A stretch of DNA of 64,000 bases from Evernia prunastri (GCA_003184365.1 NKYR01000005.1:186001-250000), one strand, 5' to 3'; positions 47,346 through 59,450 are shown, numbered from the stretch's first letter. Made by a program: numbers and translations. Notes: generated from the sequence alone by a model not told the origin.

Positions 47346-48536
47346 TTGCCCAACATGGTCTTTGCATTCACAAGAGCTATTCCCAGCGTCTGCTTTCATC
47401 TGGCTGCTCTCGTATCAATCACTCGAGCACTGTTAACGGGGGGACCACCATCAAATACAGTACCTTTGGGACCAAATGTTCTTCCCATTTTCAACAACTC
47501 GACGGGGAACAATGGCTATTTTGCCATCTTCAACCCGCCACCGAGTCTCTATACGGGTGCTAATCAACTCATCCAGAACTGTTCTACCGCGGTTCTTACT
47601 ACTTTGATTACCCCTCCCGACCCATCGGCATGGTTTTGTGTATCGGTTGCCAATTTATTGGTAAAGAGTCACAGTCACACTTTCTCAAGTACGGTTGCTA
47701 TTCTGCAGCCTTGGAAGGCCCCCACGACTTACTCGGCCATTTTTGAGGGTGACAATGGCACTACCTTCGAAATAGGAATACCAAGTGACCTTTGTCCACA
47801 CGCTGTGCTCGGCGACCTACAGTCCCCGCAAGGGGACGCTATTGTAAACGCCACGCCTGCTGTGATTAATGATGTCCTGTCCGCATTATCAATAGCAGAC
47901 CAGACGACGTATCTGTCAAGGCTACTGACCAATGCCATAGACGCACTCCAGGCTGAATTGGACGCGCTTGTCTGCAGCGAGGCATTGGGAGGCTCCAGAG
48001 CGCTTTTGTGGAATTATGTTGAAAGCCAGAACATGAAAGGCTGGAGTTACTGGATCACGGGTTCAACGCTCACGGCCGGCATCATATTCACCACTGCCAT
48101 GGTCCCGAATGGCTGGTCGCCCTACGACGTACACATTGGTTGGGCGGCCAAGTCTGGTATCCTCGCGGCGGGTGGCTCAGTGCAACTAGGGCTGGTGTTC
48201 CTCTGGAACAAGCTTTTTGCCGATGGAATGTTCCATAGTATTGACTATGGGTTTGTCAACATATTTATAGCGGCTGCCAATGGCTTTACAGCTGGCCTGA
48301 AGCTCTTGGGGCGTGCGTGTGTGTCACTGGCGTCGGTCAAGCAGGCTCTCATAGACCTCTACAACCAATGCCAATGTTGCGGACCACAGGCTATCGGCCC
48401 CAATCCTGGTGACCAGGCATTACCAGCAGCCAACCAACCAGAACAGCCAGGGCAGCCAGGGCAGCCAGTGCAGCCACAGGCAGACCCTCAACTACAGCCG
48501 GCAGCTGTTCTACCCCAACCTGAATGCTCGCCTTGA
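47346..48536 (+). CDS. Uncharacterised secreted or membrane protein, 396 aa
   Basis: A long uninterrupted frame starting at 47346 or 47355. A signal-like segment (AFTRAIPSVCFHLAALVSIT) opens it. A lumenal-type domain with several N-glycosylation sites (NNST, NCST, NGTT, NATP) follows. Then come two or three hydrophobic stretches (YWITGSTLTAGIIFTTAMV, GILAAGGSVQLGLVFLW, FVNIFIAAANGFTAGL), a CQCC cluster and a Pro/Gln-rich tail with QPGQPGQP repeats. I do not recognise the family. The length and signal argue that it is a real gene. Confidence 0.65.
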   Translation: MPNMVFAFTRAIPSVCFHLAALVSITRALLTGGPPSNTVPLGPNVLPIFNNSTGNNGYFAIFNPPPSLYTGANQLIQNCSTAVLTTLITPPDPSAWFCVSVANLLVKSHSHTFSSTVAILQPWKAPTTYSAIFEGDNGTTFEIGIPSDLCPHAVLGDLQSPQGDAIVNATPAVINDVLSALSIADQTTYLSRLLTNAIDALQAELDALVCSEALGGSRALLWNYVESQNMKGWSYWITGSTLTAGIIFTTAMVPNGWSPYDVHIGWAAKSGILAAGGSVQLGLVFLWNKLFADGMFHSIDYGFVNIFIAAANGFTAGLKLLGRACVSLASVKQALIDLYNQCQCCGPQAIGPNPGDQALPAANQPEQPGQPGQPVQPQADPQLQPAAVLPQPECSP

Positions 48537-48737
48537 TGGAATCTCTCAAGGACCTCCCTGCCATTCTATTCGCAACCCCGGCAGCGCCAGCGCTCACAGA
48601 TGGATCCTGACGGGTGCATCGAAAAAGCCCAAGGCCAGCAGTCTCCATACACAAAACGCGTGGAAGGCACTGGACTGGTCGTTATCAAAACCAGATGACC
48701 TTTTTTTTATCACCAAATGAGGAGTCCGAGTGTTGAC

Positions 48738-49320
48738 TTATGGGGTTCCGATCCAGAAGTTTTGGGGGAGCGGGGGAGCTGAAGAATACACGGGTTCGTA
48801 TGAGATGAACCTGTCTCTGAGAGCAACGTCCAAAGCTTGGACGACAGCGTGTAGATAAATGGTTTCCCTCGCTTCCTGCTTAGGCCTCTCTCTTATCTTT
48901 AGGGCCCACCGCTGATGATCCCCCAGCAAAGCACGAATTTTGGACCCACGCTGCAAAGATAGGATTTCCCTTCGAGCCTTACGCTCATCCTTTCTAGGCA
49001 CACAAATGCAGTCTATCCACCATGAATTACTCAATGCTTCAAGTCCTGCTCGTGACCGTGATTAAGGAAAAAGTAACTGGGCACGATGGGGAAGGCTCGA
49101 CAGATATCAATCATGTAGACACCGCTCATGGAGTCCTTGACCAAGCCTCGGCAAGAACAACCAACCCTCTGGGTAGCAATATGCAATTGTCAATCAACTC
49201 CTCCCAAGACATGCAGTAGAGAAACCGTAGGGGTACTGCCGAACAAAGCACGCGGACACAGCGCGGTCTCTGCGACCAGACTTTGAGGGATAGGAACGAG
49301 CGTAACTGGTGGTCATTCAT
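48738..49320 (-). pseudogene. Possible HET-domain fragment
   Basis: Reverse frames contain SWWIDCICVPRKDERKARRE, which resembles the WWIDxLCVxxxDxxER core motif of HET domains, and upstream a separate frame with MSWEELIDNCILL. There is no full HET domain, and the frame ends after about 98 codons. It is probably a remnant; the similarity is short. Confidence 0.35.
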
Positions 49321-49762
49321 AATAAGAGATCAAGAAATCTGATCTCGAGGGTGTAATCACGCCTTGCCCATGCACGTAGACCTCTGGGAAAGCAATAAAG
49401 GAATCGTCGTATATGAAATGGAAAAGGAGCAGTATTTACACTTTCGTATTGGTCTCAACTTTCTCCAAAAGATGGACACAATCCAATGATGATGCGGACA
49501 ACCCGTCTGCCTTCAGTCCCACGCTGACCTCCGACTAAGATATTTCGAGGCTGGCCATCAACTGTAGAGCAAAATTCCGCTGCGTCCCCCCTCCGAGTTA
49601 TCCGACCTAAGATCGATCGGATCCTTGGTACTTCCGAGGTCGGAATCCTCCTCATTTGGCGTATCTGTGGACGAGTCCCCCAGTACAGTAGAAACCGAGT
49701 CTGGATTCGCTTTAGTCTTTGACTAAGGAAATGACGATCAATCTTGAATAGGTACGTACCTC

Positions 49763-50446
49763 CTATTCGTTCACTCGTTCGGGAGGTGCCAGATCGTCAC
49801 AGTCGCCGATCACAGGCAGTCCCAAAGCAATCCGCTTCGCTTCCCACGCCTTGTGAGCTTCGGCCACCTCTGCCCTAGTGAACACGACGGGCTCCCCCCT
49901 CGCACGTGTCTCGTTATCTCTCTTGAGTGTAGCGAGCCTTCTCCTCAATCCGTCGACCCGTGTCGCAATTTCTTCATCAAGAGGCTGGTATTCGGAGCTG
50001 AGGAGATCCATACATCTCTGGACGTCCGTTGCGATGACTGCTTGAGCAGCTTGGAGTCAGGCCTCCAATTTGAGCCTCGCCGTCTCTTCAAGGGATTTCC
50101 GATCCCAGGCTCCAGCATGTCTGGAGTGTGCGTCTCCGCGTCTGTCTCCGAGCGCTTCCAGATCCTCACGATACGCATCGCGGACAGGCTTCTCGTGCCA
50201 TTCGATGATATCCTCCGTGAGTAGCCCTAATAGATCAGAACGCGGCTCCGGGCTCATGGAGTTTGTCGCTTCAGACATCGGTGCTCCTGTAGGTGGTACC
50301 GGGTCGCTTTGCCTCGATGCAGGAGCGTTGGATTTGCGGATGGCCGATTGGGGGTATGCCGCTTCATCGTCGTTTGTGTCGATGTGGTCTGCGCTCCCTT
50401 TGACGCTGTCCCTATAGGTGGGACCTGGACGAAGAAGGGAGGCCAT
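49763..50446 (-). pseudogene. Unknown gene broken by a single in-frame TGA
   Basis: From ATG 50446 the frame runs for about 129 codons (SLEETARLKLEA) to TGA at 50057-50059. It then continues in the same frame with LQAAQAVIATDVQRCMDLL and on to the stop at 49763, about 97 more codons. The part after the stop reads as the same protein: helical, Arg/Glu-rich, with a coiled-coil-like RVDGLRRRLATLKRDNE. One change (TGA for CGA or TGG) would explain the break. Stop readthrough or sequencing error are alternatives. The family is unknown. Confidence 0.55.
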
Positions 50447-51174
50447 TTCCGCCGTTTCTCGCAGTCGTAATTTGAGGATTTTGGCCAACAGCGAGGGATA
50501 TCTTAGTGCCAAAGGCCAGTAAGACTTTTTAACGACAGAAGTATTGATTTGTAGTAGGAGTAAGATGTGCTGCTTTGAGGGAAAGATCAAGCACGGACAA
50601 AAATTGGCCAGAGGAAGTGGTGGCAAATTTCTTCGGTCGTCTCAAGTGCCGTTGGCAAGATCACTGACTGTGATGCAAGAGAATGGTGCTGTGACAAACA
50701 TTCCGAATTGAGGAACCTTCCAGCAACACTGCTTGATACCAATGTGTTCTGCAGAAAGCACCTCTTGTCCTCATGTCCGATGGATTTTCACAAGTATAAT
50801 TGCCTTGCTTTGTTAAGCGTTGTCTGTGAAATAATCTCTTGTTGCATATATCTGTCAGAGAACAGCCAATCCTTCCAGATCATGGACATGATCAGATCTG
50901 AACAAAATGCACAGTCCTCCTCCGAGAGCTGATCTTACTGAGGGGGGGGTTATATAAATATATATGTAAGGGGTTATAAAGAATCATATAAAGTTGTTAA
51001 TAGAAGGAATCGACGACTGAGTTGTTGAGATCGAAGGACCCACAGAAGACAACGTGCTCGACGTGCCTGCCAAAGGCCGATATGGAAAACTGCTCGCTCG
51101 CAAGCTGGTTCTTTCGGGCAGAGAATCGTCATCCAGTCGTCCTCAAGATCAACGAGAAGAGCTTTTATCACCAC
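50447..51174. other. Intergenic, no gene seen
   Basis: About 730 bp between the broken unknown gene and the 3' end of the P450 gene, including an AT-rich run near 50950-50975. Confidence 0.4.
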
Positions 51175-53022
51175 TTAGAATCGTGAAGAGGTTACTGCTC
51201 GAGAATCCCTCCGTCGTACATAGCAAGTCAGGCCACCCTCCATGGGCAAAGTCAAGCTATTCTGGCTCCGTCTCTCCTTCGGTGTCCCTCCCTGCGTAGT
51301 CCTCTTGTCGATGATTTCCGCAAAGTCATACTTCCAGATCAGACTAGCAACAACATGGACGGCTAAAAGCTCTGCCATTCTCTTACCGAGGCATGCTCTG
51401 GGACCTCCGTTAAAGACTGGAAATGCAAACGCACTCATCATCTTCAAAGTCAAAGTTTGGCCGTCGTCGCCAGCTACGAGCCATCGCTCAGGCCGGAACT
51501 CGTCAGCATCGTCACCCCAGGTGTTCTTTGAGCGTCCCATTGCCCAAATGGCCCACATGACTACCGAGCCTTTTGGTAGCCAGGTCCCATCTGGGAAGGT
51601 TGTTTCTGCAGTGGATTCTTTGAGCTCGACTGGCACCGGTGGATAGAATCGTAAGCTTTCGTTGAAAACTGCGGCTATGTAGGGCAGGGATTGAGGCTGC
51701 ACAGTTTCAAAAGACAAGGGAAGCTCTTCTTTAGCTTCTGTGAACGTTGAGCGCAACTCGGATAATATCTTCTTTTGTGCATGCGGATGGCGCATCAAGA
51801 GATACAATGTCCAAGTCAAAGATTGAGCTGTTGTGTCCCTACCTAAGGTAAAGGTCAGCGATGATACATTCAGGTTCTAGAGCGCACGTGCCTGCAGATA
51901 GGTAGTTCATCGCTGCGTCAGCGACGACTTGGTGATCATCAATGTGGTCCAAGAGAGAGTTGATCAGGTTGTTTTGCAGCGGATCGGAGTTCTTGACTAT
52001 GTCGTTCTTGCTTGCGCCATCTTCGTTCTTCCTCTTTTGAATTGCTGCAGAGACTATGCTAATCCCAAATGTCTTGACCTCAGATACTGCTTTGTGTAGA
52101 GGGGCTCCGAAAAAGAATTCTTTGAGCTTCCAGAGAGGGTTCTGGAAACGGTCTCCTGTTGCACCAGAGGCGAAGTCGAAAGCCTTCGAGAACGGTAGAG
52201 ACGCAGGCATATCCATCTAAATAATACTATTCAGCCTGGTGTCCATCATGCCTGGTTGCATAGATCATAGCCGCCCCATGGTCCCATGTGTGATGTGGGA
52301 AGGGGGTGGACGAATCCACGCACACCATAAGCCATGCTGCCCATCAAGCGCGTCGTGAGATCTAAGAGTACGATCTGGAGATCGACCACACTTCCTTTTC
52401 TCGAGGCATCATCCAAACGTTCCTCGGTGTCGGCAAGGATTGGTGGCAGGATATGCTCGATGAATGTCTTTAGGTTGGCATTACTGAAGAAACGAAGTCC
52501 AGCTTTTCGTTGTATTCGCCACAGATCTCCGTCAGCGTTGATGATGCCGTTTCCTAAAGATTCAGTCGTCAGCAAGCATGCCTGCAATCAACCCTAGGAC
52601 CTTACTGAATTCTGGTCAGGCGAATCACATACCAAACAGGTCCCAAGATCTGATTCGGAAGAATTCTCCCTTGACGAACATATCGTTGTTCTTCAGGACA
52701 TGCTCCACGTTTGCGGGATCATTGATCACTATGCCTGGTGGCAGGAATGGCACAGATATCTCAAAGGTGCTGAATCCGACGAGCCTCTCACATCGGACGA
52801 ACCAATCGAGCAGCTTGTGTCTTGGTTGGAGGAACCAGATGCCATTCCCAGCCAGGGGAAGGGTTCCCGGAGGCCGTCTGTTATTGAGAATTAGAGAAAG
52901 CAAGCTTCAATGTGGCTTGGGTCTCACGGTAATCGTTTCCCGTGGCGTCGAATAGCGGATCTTTGGCCTTGAAGAAACCATAAGGTGATTATTAAGACCA
53001 AGCCAGCGACCCAGGCATACAT
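51175..53022 (-). CDS. Cytochrome P450, CYP52-like
   Basis: Five reverse exons (52928-53022, 52633-52877, 52324-52553, 51892-52216, 51175-51842) join in phase to 520 aa. The first exon encodes the membrane anchor (WVAGLVLIITLWFL), followed by the hinge RPPGTLPLAGNG. The I-helix AGRDTTAQSLTW spans the last intron. The K-helix ExxR is NESLRFYPP. The heme loop is FPVFNGGPRACLGKR, with the Cys ligand. AGRDTT and the overall pattern fit the CYP52/CYP86-like group, which hydroxylates fatty acyl chains in the ER. The last intron appears to use a GC donor (GCACGT). The gene is head-to-head with a type III PKS 461 bp away, so it probably tailors that product. Confidence 0.92.
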
Positions 53023-53483
53023 TGCGCGGCTGGCTCAGTTGATGGGAGGAAGGTGCGACCAAGTGCTCTGATCTAGCTCACGAGGTAGCTTGCCAGATTA
53101 TGCAAAGAGGATGATGTTGAGAGAAGGTCTCGTGAGAAGTTGATGAATGGGGTTAGCACTGTAAGCGATGTCGGAAGATCGGAGCCTGAGATGCTGGAGA
53201 TGGTCGGAGCCGATGAGACGTGGGATGCGTATTCGTTTCCCCCCAACCATCTCAGGCCATGGCGATTACTGTCCAATCGCCCACTTGCTTGCGTGGTACC
53301 TTGCATTATTGATGTCATTCCGTCTCGCTAGCCATGACCACTCGACTTCATGGTCTTGCCGCAGCAGCTTACATCTACTAGCTCCCCAACAGTCTTTACA
53401 GCACACATTTCAGCTACTAATACGGTAGTGGACCACGAGCGCTCACTGCCAGTGCCAGGCTTACTGCTTTTCTTATCTCAGCC
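53023..53483. promoter_or_regulatory. Shared divergent promoter of P450 and type III PKS
   Basis: A 461-bp gap between divergent start codons, suggesting joint control. No specific site recognised. Confidence 0.5.
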
Positions 53484-54867
53484 ATGTCACCCACCGCAGT
53501 AAACGGTACAACGACACACGATCATTTTGAAAGCGGCCTCAATCTTTCTATCCTCGGTCTAGCTGCAGAATATCCACCTTTCAGAGTAGGAGCAGATTCT
53601 CTCGAGACCTTGGCCAATAGGTTCTATCCATCGTCACCAGCGTGAGACTTTCCAGTCAGATCTCACTTTCTTATACCCTGACCCTCGATGGCTTACGATC
53701 CTCAACGGTGCGCCTAGCTTATCTATCCCTCATTCTAATGCAAGCTTTATTCCAGACTCAAGAAGGTCCTTTCTATCAATCGCTACACAGGTATCGACAC
53801 TCGTGCCGCCATCGGCGATATCGATCATCCTCTCGTTAATCAGCCCACTGCCCCCAGCATCACCGAGCTCAATGACCTGTTCCGTGAAGAAGGCGTCGGC
53901 TTATCCGTCAAGGCGTGCAAGAAAGCCATAGAAGAATGGGGTGGAAATGTGGACGAGGTTACACATGTTGTCTCTACGACATGCACGAATTCTGCCAACC
54001 CTGGCTTCGATCACTACGTTACAAAAGAGTTGGGACTACGGGCTGGTGTGGAGAAGATTTTACTACACGGCATAGGCTGCTCGGGTGGACTCGCAGCAAT
54101 ACGGGCAGCCGCAAACCTGGCACTAGGTTCATCGTTTCGGAAGAAGCCTGCACGAGTGTTAGTCCTCGCATGCGAAGTGTCGAGCGTAATGGTGCGGTCA
54201 GAGTTGGATTCGATAGACAAGGAGCAGAAGACTCGTATCGGTGTTTGTCTCTTCAGCGACTGCGCTTCGGCTTGCGTCCTGAGTAACGGTATCGGTGAAG
54301 AACATGACGCTCCGGTGTCAGCCTATGAGCTCCTGGGCTGGAAGCATGAGATACTGGAGGATACGGACAAGGACTTAGGATTCGATGTGGACCCGTTGGG
54401 TTTGTACTCCGTCCATGGTTAGATCTAGTGTATTCGAAAGCTAATTCTCTCAAGGCTGGAAAGTCGTCCTCACACCTCGCGTACCAGCCATGGCCGCGGC
54501 CGCAGTGTCACCATCCTTTCAAGAGCTCTTAAAGTCGGTTCCGGCTTTGCATACGAATGGCAAATACCCAGTGGCCAGCGACTTCGACTGGGCGCTCCAT
54601 CCCGGAGGCTCAACGATCATTACTGGCGTCGAACAAGCAATGAATCTGACCGTGGACCATCTCAGAGCAAGCTACGAGATCTACGTGAGTTGCGGTAACA
54701 GTTCTAGCGCGACCATAATGGCAGTCATGGACAGATTGAGGAGCATGGGGGAGGGGAGGGAGCATGTGGTTGCTTGTGCGTTTGGCCCAGGTATCTCGCT
54801 CGAGATGATGATGTTACGGAGGCCGAAACCAACGATAGACGGTCTTCTTTCCGAAGAGGTTGATTGA
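53484..54867 (+). CDS. Type III polyketide synthase (chalcone/stilbene synthase family)
   Basis: Exons 53484-53641, 53756-54417 and 54455-54867 give 410 aa, the normal size. The catalytic Cys is in HGIGCSGGLAAIRAA, the His in WALHPGGSTIITG and the Asn in SCGNSSSATIMAV, so the triad is complete. The C-terminal CAFGPGISLEMM is the family signature. Fungal members condense fatty acyl starters with malonyl-CoA into alkylpyrones or alkylresorcinols. The second intron is only 37 nt and starts GTTAGA, but both sides fit the family. It is flanked by a P450 and a methyltransferase, which suggests an oxidised, methylated product. Confidence 0.93.
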
Positions 54868-55047
54868 AATACATGAGATGGTGCTTGATCTAGATGAACA
54901 GTGGCTTTCTACCACCTTTTCATGCCGCTTCTTTCTGCCGTCTTAGCATCTCAGCGAGATTGTACAATAGACTACATAGATGATGAACCATAGTATTATA
55001 CTTGCAGCTTTATCATCACAATGCAAAACATCATAGAACCCCCCTAA

Positions 55048-56081
55048 TCACTGCAGCTTCTTCCCACTAGCTTCCTTAATCCCAATGAAATAATTCATCG
55101 TCCCCCCAGTCCGCGTATGTATCTCACTCCCCGTCTCAAACCTCCACCCCTCCATACTAGCTCCACAGCCCTTTATCAACCCCAACACCTCTCCCTCCCT
55201 CCTCGTCCTCAGAGAGCTGACCAATCCATCAAACACCAACACGAACGGCACCACGGGCACCACATACGTCCAAAACAGCAGCCCCCAATCGCCCCAGAAC
55301 CACCACCAACTCCCCGCCCACAGCAGCGGAAACATGCCCAGTATAGTGACTATGCTGCCCAGATCGCGGCCCTGGAGCTCGAAGATTGCAAAGCCGGAGG
55401 ATGTCGTGAGGGTGTTGTGCAGGATGCGCGTGGCCAGGGGGTCGGGGAAGTGGTGGAAGGCGAGGGAGAAGAGGCGGAAGATCTTCTTGTTCTTCTCCTG
55501 CGTGCCCGCCATCGCGAGCAAGTCTTGCGGGGCGTCGGCCGCGTCGACGGGGTACGGGACGTAGTGCAGGTTCTTGCTCTGATTGCTGGCTCTCACCCAT
55601 TCTGGTAAATGAGGGTGTATATCCGTCATGACAAAGTCCACCCCTCCTCTTCCCCCTCCATCTGTATCCCCGTTCAGATGCCCATCCGCCCCAGTATCCC
55701 CTTTCCGTACGAGTATGTTCCCGCCATCGCTCAGTTTTTTAAAAGCTTTATTCACCTCGCGCTCTATAAAGGGCGTGGGACCGCCAGCGCCGGAGCAGAA
55801 GTCGACAAATGTGTACTTGGTGATGGACGGGCCAAGGACGCTCTGGAGCGTGCGGGCGACGAGGGAGGCGGGAGATGCAGATTGGAGGATAGGGGCTCTG
55901 TATCCCCAGAAAAAAGTGAGGCCTGCTTGGACGAAGGCGCGGAAGGGAGCGGGGAACCTAGGATTGAGTTCTAAGCGTTAGTGTTTGACTAGTGAGGATG
56001 GGATTGGGTGGAGGTTCGGTACCAGGACTGGTCGTCAATTTCGAAAAGACGGAGCGGGGGGATGGGCAGGGGGAGGACCAT
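55048..56081 (-). CDS. Class I SAM-dependent methyltransferase with membrane segment
   Basis: Exons 56023-56081 and 55048-55957 give 322 aa. The short first exon (MVLPLPIPPLRLFEIDDQSW) joins WFPAPFRAFVQAGLTFFW. The SAM-binding motif I is YTFVDFCSGAGGPTPFIE. Further motifs are FVMTDIHPHLPEW (acidic residue for SAM) and FAIFELQGRDL. A hydrophobic pair of segments (IVTILGMFPLLWAGSWWWF and LLFWTYVVPVVPFVLVF) suggests membrane association. The gene converges on the type III PKS (180 bp between stop codons), so it may O- or C-methylate the polyketide. The link is by position only. Confidence 0.8.
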
Positions 56082-56528
56082 GGCTGCGAATTGGGAGGAC
56101 TGGTGAAAAAGATTGAGGATATGGTTTGATATATATCGAATGGCTCCCTGTCTGAACTATATAATCTTGATGCAGTGATGCGTAATGCTGCGGTTGTGCT
56201 TGCTGATGCAGCCCGACGGACTAGGCCCAATTCGATCTACTCTAATGCTAGGTACCAACCTCGCCAACATCCGATATCACGAAGCACATCTGTAGACCCT
56301 GCATGAATAGTTGTGGACCGAGCTATTCGGGCCATGGCAAAGACGGGAATACTACACTTGGTAGTAAAGGCCCAGGGGTGCATTCAACGCGCCAGCCAAT
56401 CAGACAACAGCAAATGGTTTCAGCAGCAAGCCGAGATCCTTCAAGACCGAGCGGACTACATTCGTCAAGCATGGGCCAATGAGCAAGCAACTCAGCTAGC
56501 CAGTCAGCTGCAGTCTCTGGCAGATATA
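56082..56528. other. Intergenic, no supported gene
   Basis: A 74-codon forward frame at 56313-56537, Gln/Ala-rich and helical, overlaps the end of the HET gene. I do not consider it a supported gene. Confidence 0.35.
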
Positions 56529-59420
56529 TTATTTTAGCCAGATTACCGTATCATCAAGTCCACGAGGTCCTTCCGAGAATAACATCTTGTTGTCTTCACT
56601 ATAACAGTATTCTTTACCCCAGTCCACTTTGGCTTCGTCAGGCAACGAGTCAAAGCATCCTATCCGTCTCCACTGGCATAAGGGCCCATTTCTTTCCGGC
56701 AAGACCATCAAGCCAGACACTGTCTCCGTGGTGTAACCGAACTCTTCACGTTGCAGTGCCCTTGTTCGCTTGCGCCGCATTATAGGCAGACAGAATACCC
56801 CTTGCATATCTTTTGGGGGCGTCGTATCAGGGTATGCAGCAGCTATGCCCATGTAGTACTTCTCGTTCCCATGGTTTTGAATCTCATCAGGCACGAAGCG
56901 TGCATTGTTACCTGTGGAGTCATGTGGGCGTTGAAATACCCGCTTACCGCGTTTGTCCATGAAGACCATCCATCGGTTAACATTCGGCATGTAACTCAGC
57001 CTTGCGACATGTAAATCGCCCTGGATAATAAGCATCATGGGCTCAAGGCTAGATAACCCTAACCCAACGGTGCTTATACCGTCGCCAACGCGGAGGGGCA
57101 TGATGTGAACCAGGGAGCCTTTGCGAGAGGGTCTACTGGTAGAGATAGCGCCCTCCACGGACGCCCACGACCAGCTTGGCGCAAGGCGTATACGGAGGGC
57201 GCTCGGGTTGGCACGGTCTTGAAGGGCTTTATCTGGTTCCTTGCCAACGTCGAGGATTGAACGTGGTGTGAACTGTCCAACCCGCCAGAGCAACTGCGAT
57301 GGTAGTATGCTCTTCCAAAGGCCGGCAAGGTAATCGTCTTCTAGCGCCTCGGACATCATTTGCGCAAGTCCGGAGAGAGCGACTAATCTATCTGTCGGGA
57401 AGGTAATAGTTGTCTTCGAGTATTTCTCAAGGAGGCGGCTCCATACGTAGTAGCCGTTAAGGCTTCGAGCGTTGCGTTTTAGTCGAACAGGGGAAGAAGA
57501 TCCGTCCCCTTTGCTGCCTTGAGCTTTAATATGTGCTATCTGGTCTGCACTTGTCTCCTCTCTTGTGTTCGAGCGTCGGTCGCGATCTTCGTGCTCTGCT
57601 CTCGGGCCCGCTGTGTCACTGCTGTGGCTGCGATTATCCGGATTAGTCGCGGACGAAGTGCTTTCTGTCGCTGAGTCGGTAAGCTCGTCGTCTTCAGAGT
57701 CGCTCAGCCCCTGATCGTCCTTCAGATTGGCCTGGCGTAGCCGCAAGCCGTCAACACCGAAATCATCGCCCTTGAACCGAGTGTGGATGTCTTGCGCCAC
57801 CTCTGGTATCCCGCCAGGAAAGGTCTCGCAGCAATCCCGACTCTTACATTCCCACAATATCTGTGTCTCGCCGAAATGGATGATTCGGGGTGAGAGGTAC
57901 CGTTCTTGGAGCACCCAAGCACGACGGTTCAGTGGTGACTCGGCCACAGATTCGCTCCAAAACCGGCGAGGAATGACGACGAATTTCTTTGCTAATGCCT
58001 CTTTCCATGCAGTGGTCACTATAGTTGACGTGACAAGGGATGGCAAACGATTACGGAACAGTCCTTCACTGCTGTCGTGAGCGTCATCCGCGGCTAGAGT
58101 AACATACGCATTACCGTAGACATGATGCATTTGAGCCGACTCATGGTCCCAATCTTCGGGGGAGTCTTGTAGAATGCAGAGAGAATCGATCCACAAATAT
58201 CTGATCTGAAGCCTTCGTGCGACAGTGATAGCATCCTGGAACGTTTGTGGAAGCTGGCTAGAGGAGATGCCGGCCATAAACTCCTCACGCGAAATCCGGA
58301 TGTCTTGGCCCTCTGCAGAACCCGCAGAACCCACAGAATCCTCGTCGCTGCTTGCTGTCGATCGGACATCTTCAGCCTTGCTTTCTTCAGGTGAAACCCG
58401 GGAATCTGGATCATTGATATACTCGGTGAGATCATGGTCGCTGCTTGTGATTGACAGGCCGGGGCTGCCGGATTCTTCGGACTCGGTCTCCTCGTGTGAG
58501 ATACTGGCACCTTGATTCTCTTTGGGTTCAGAAGACTTACTGTCGCTTCTTGTTGCAGAACCAGACGTAGTGGGAGAACCTACATATTCCATTTCCAGCG
58601 CTTGCTTTTGAGTGCGGACTAACTTGGTCATAGGTGTTTTGCCCCAGCAATGACTGACCGCAATGTAGTTGCCGCTAAAGTTTACCCCGTCGCTTTCTCG
58701 CAGATAGACCAGGTCATCAACCGCGTTGCCAATCTCGATAAGACGGCTTGGATAGTAGCGGCGATCTTTTTGATCGTATGATTTGGAGCATGTATCATGC
58801 GAAGAAACACAGGCGGAAAGCCAATCAAGTATACGACCCCAACTTTCTTCAGAATCTGTGCTGTCGGACTCAACTTTATGCAACGCAAGCTCTTCGGCAT
58901 CTAAGAGAATTGTTATACTGAATTCCTATATGGATTGGCATGAACGCCTACTCTCAACGGGCTGTAGGACAAATGTTGCTTCATAGTTCTCGATGAGTTC
59001 GGCATAATTTACTCCTGCGCCTTGCCCAACACTGTAGAACGATATTGTAAGGAGCCATTGTCCGGAAGGCTCTGGGAGACTGCCCGGAGGCATTGTCCCT
59101 TCTCCCGGCCGCCAAAGGCCTTCCCGAGTCTCGATTGCCTCGACATTAAATGGAGCAGTATCTTTGCTTTGCGATAATCCATAACGCGTGAAGGTCTTAT
59201 AAGTGTTCCACTTGAAACTCTGCTGGTTGCCAAAGTCTGTAATGCGTGTCCATACTGTGTGACATATGAAGCAACCATTCCTGGCGGCATCGCGACAATC
59301 TTCTGCAGTGCGGTGATGTTCGTCGTTTGTGGAGTGGACTGGGGGAAAGGCCGGATTTGAGAAGACTCTTTGGCATGCTGAACACAGCGAGTTACTCGTC
59401 GTCGAGGACATTATCGGCAA
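56529..59420 (-). CDS. HET-domain (heterokaryon incompatibility) protein
   Basis: Exons 58952-59420 and 56529-58900 give 946 aa. The N-terminal ~155 residues contain Cys pairs (LCSACQRVF, GCFICHTVW) as in many HET proteins. The HET domain starts at YIAVSHCWGKTP and continues with RRLQIRYLWIDSLCILQDSP, HHVYGNAYVTLAAD, and RAWVLQERYLSPRIIHFG. A long acidic Ser/Glu/Asp-rich insert (about residues 240-350) splits the domain, and a second acidic stretch follows around residue 550. HET proteins trigger incompatibility or cell-death responses upon non-self recognition; partner and allelic status are unknown. A kinase pseudogene lies just upstream. Confidence 0.9.
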
Positions 59421-59450
59421 TTGATGGAGTTAGTATTGAGATCACCAGAG

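Noticed and set aside
55117..55608. 163-codon forward frame inside the methyltransferase
   Set aside because: Antisense shadow of a well-supported methyltransferase exon; its composition mirrors that gene.
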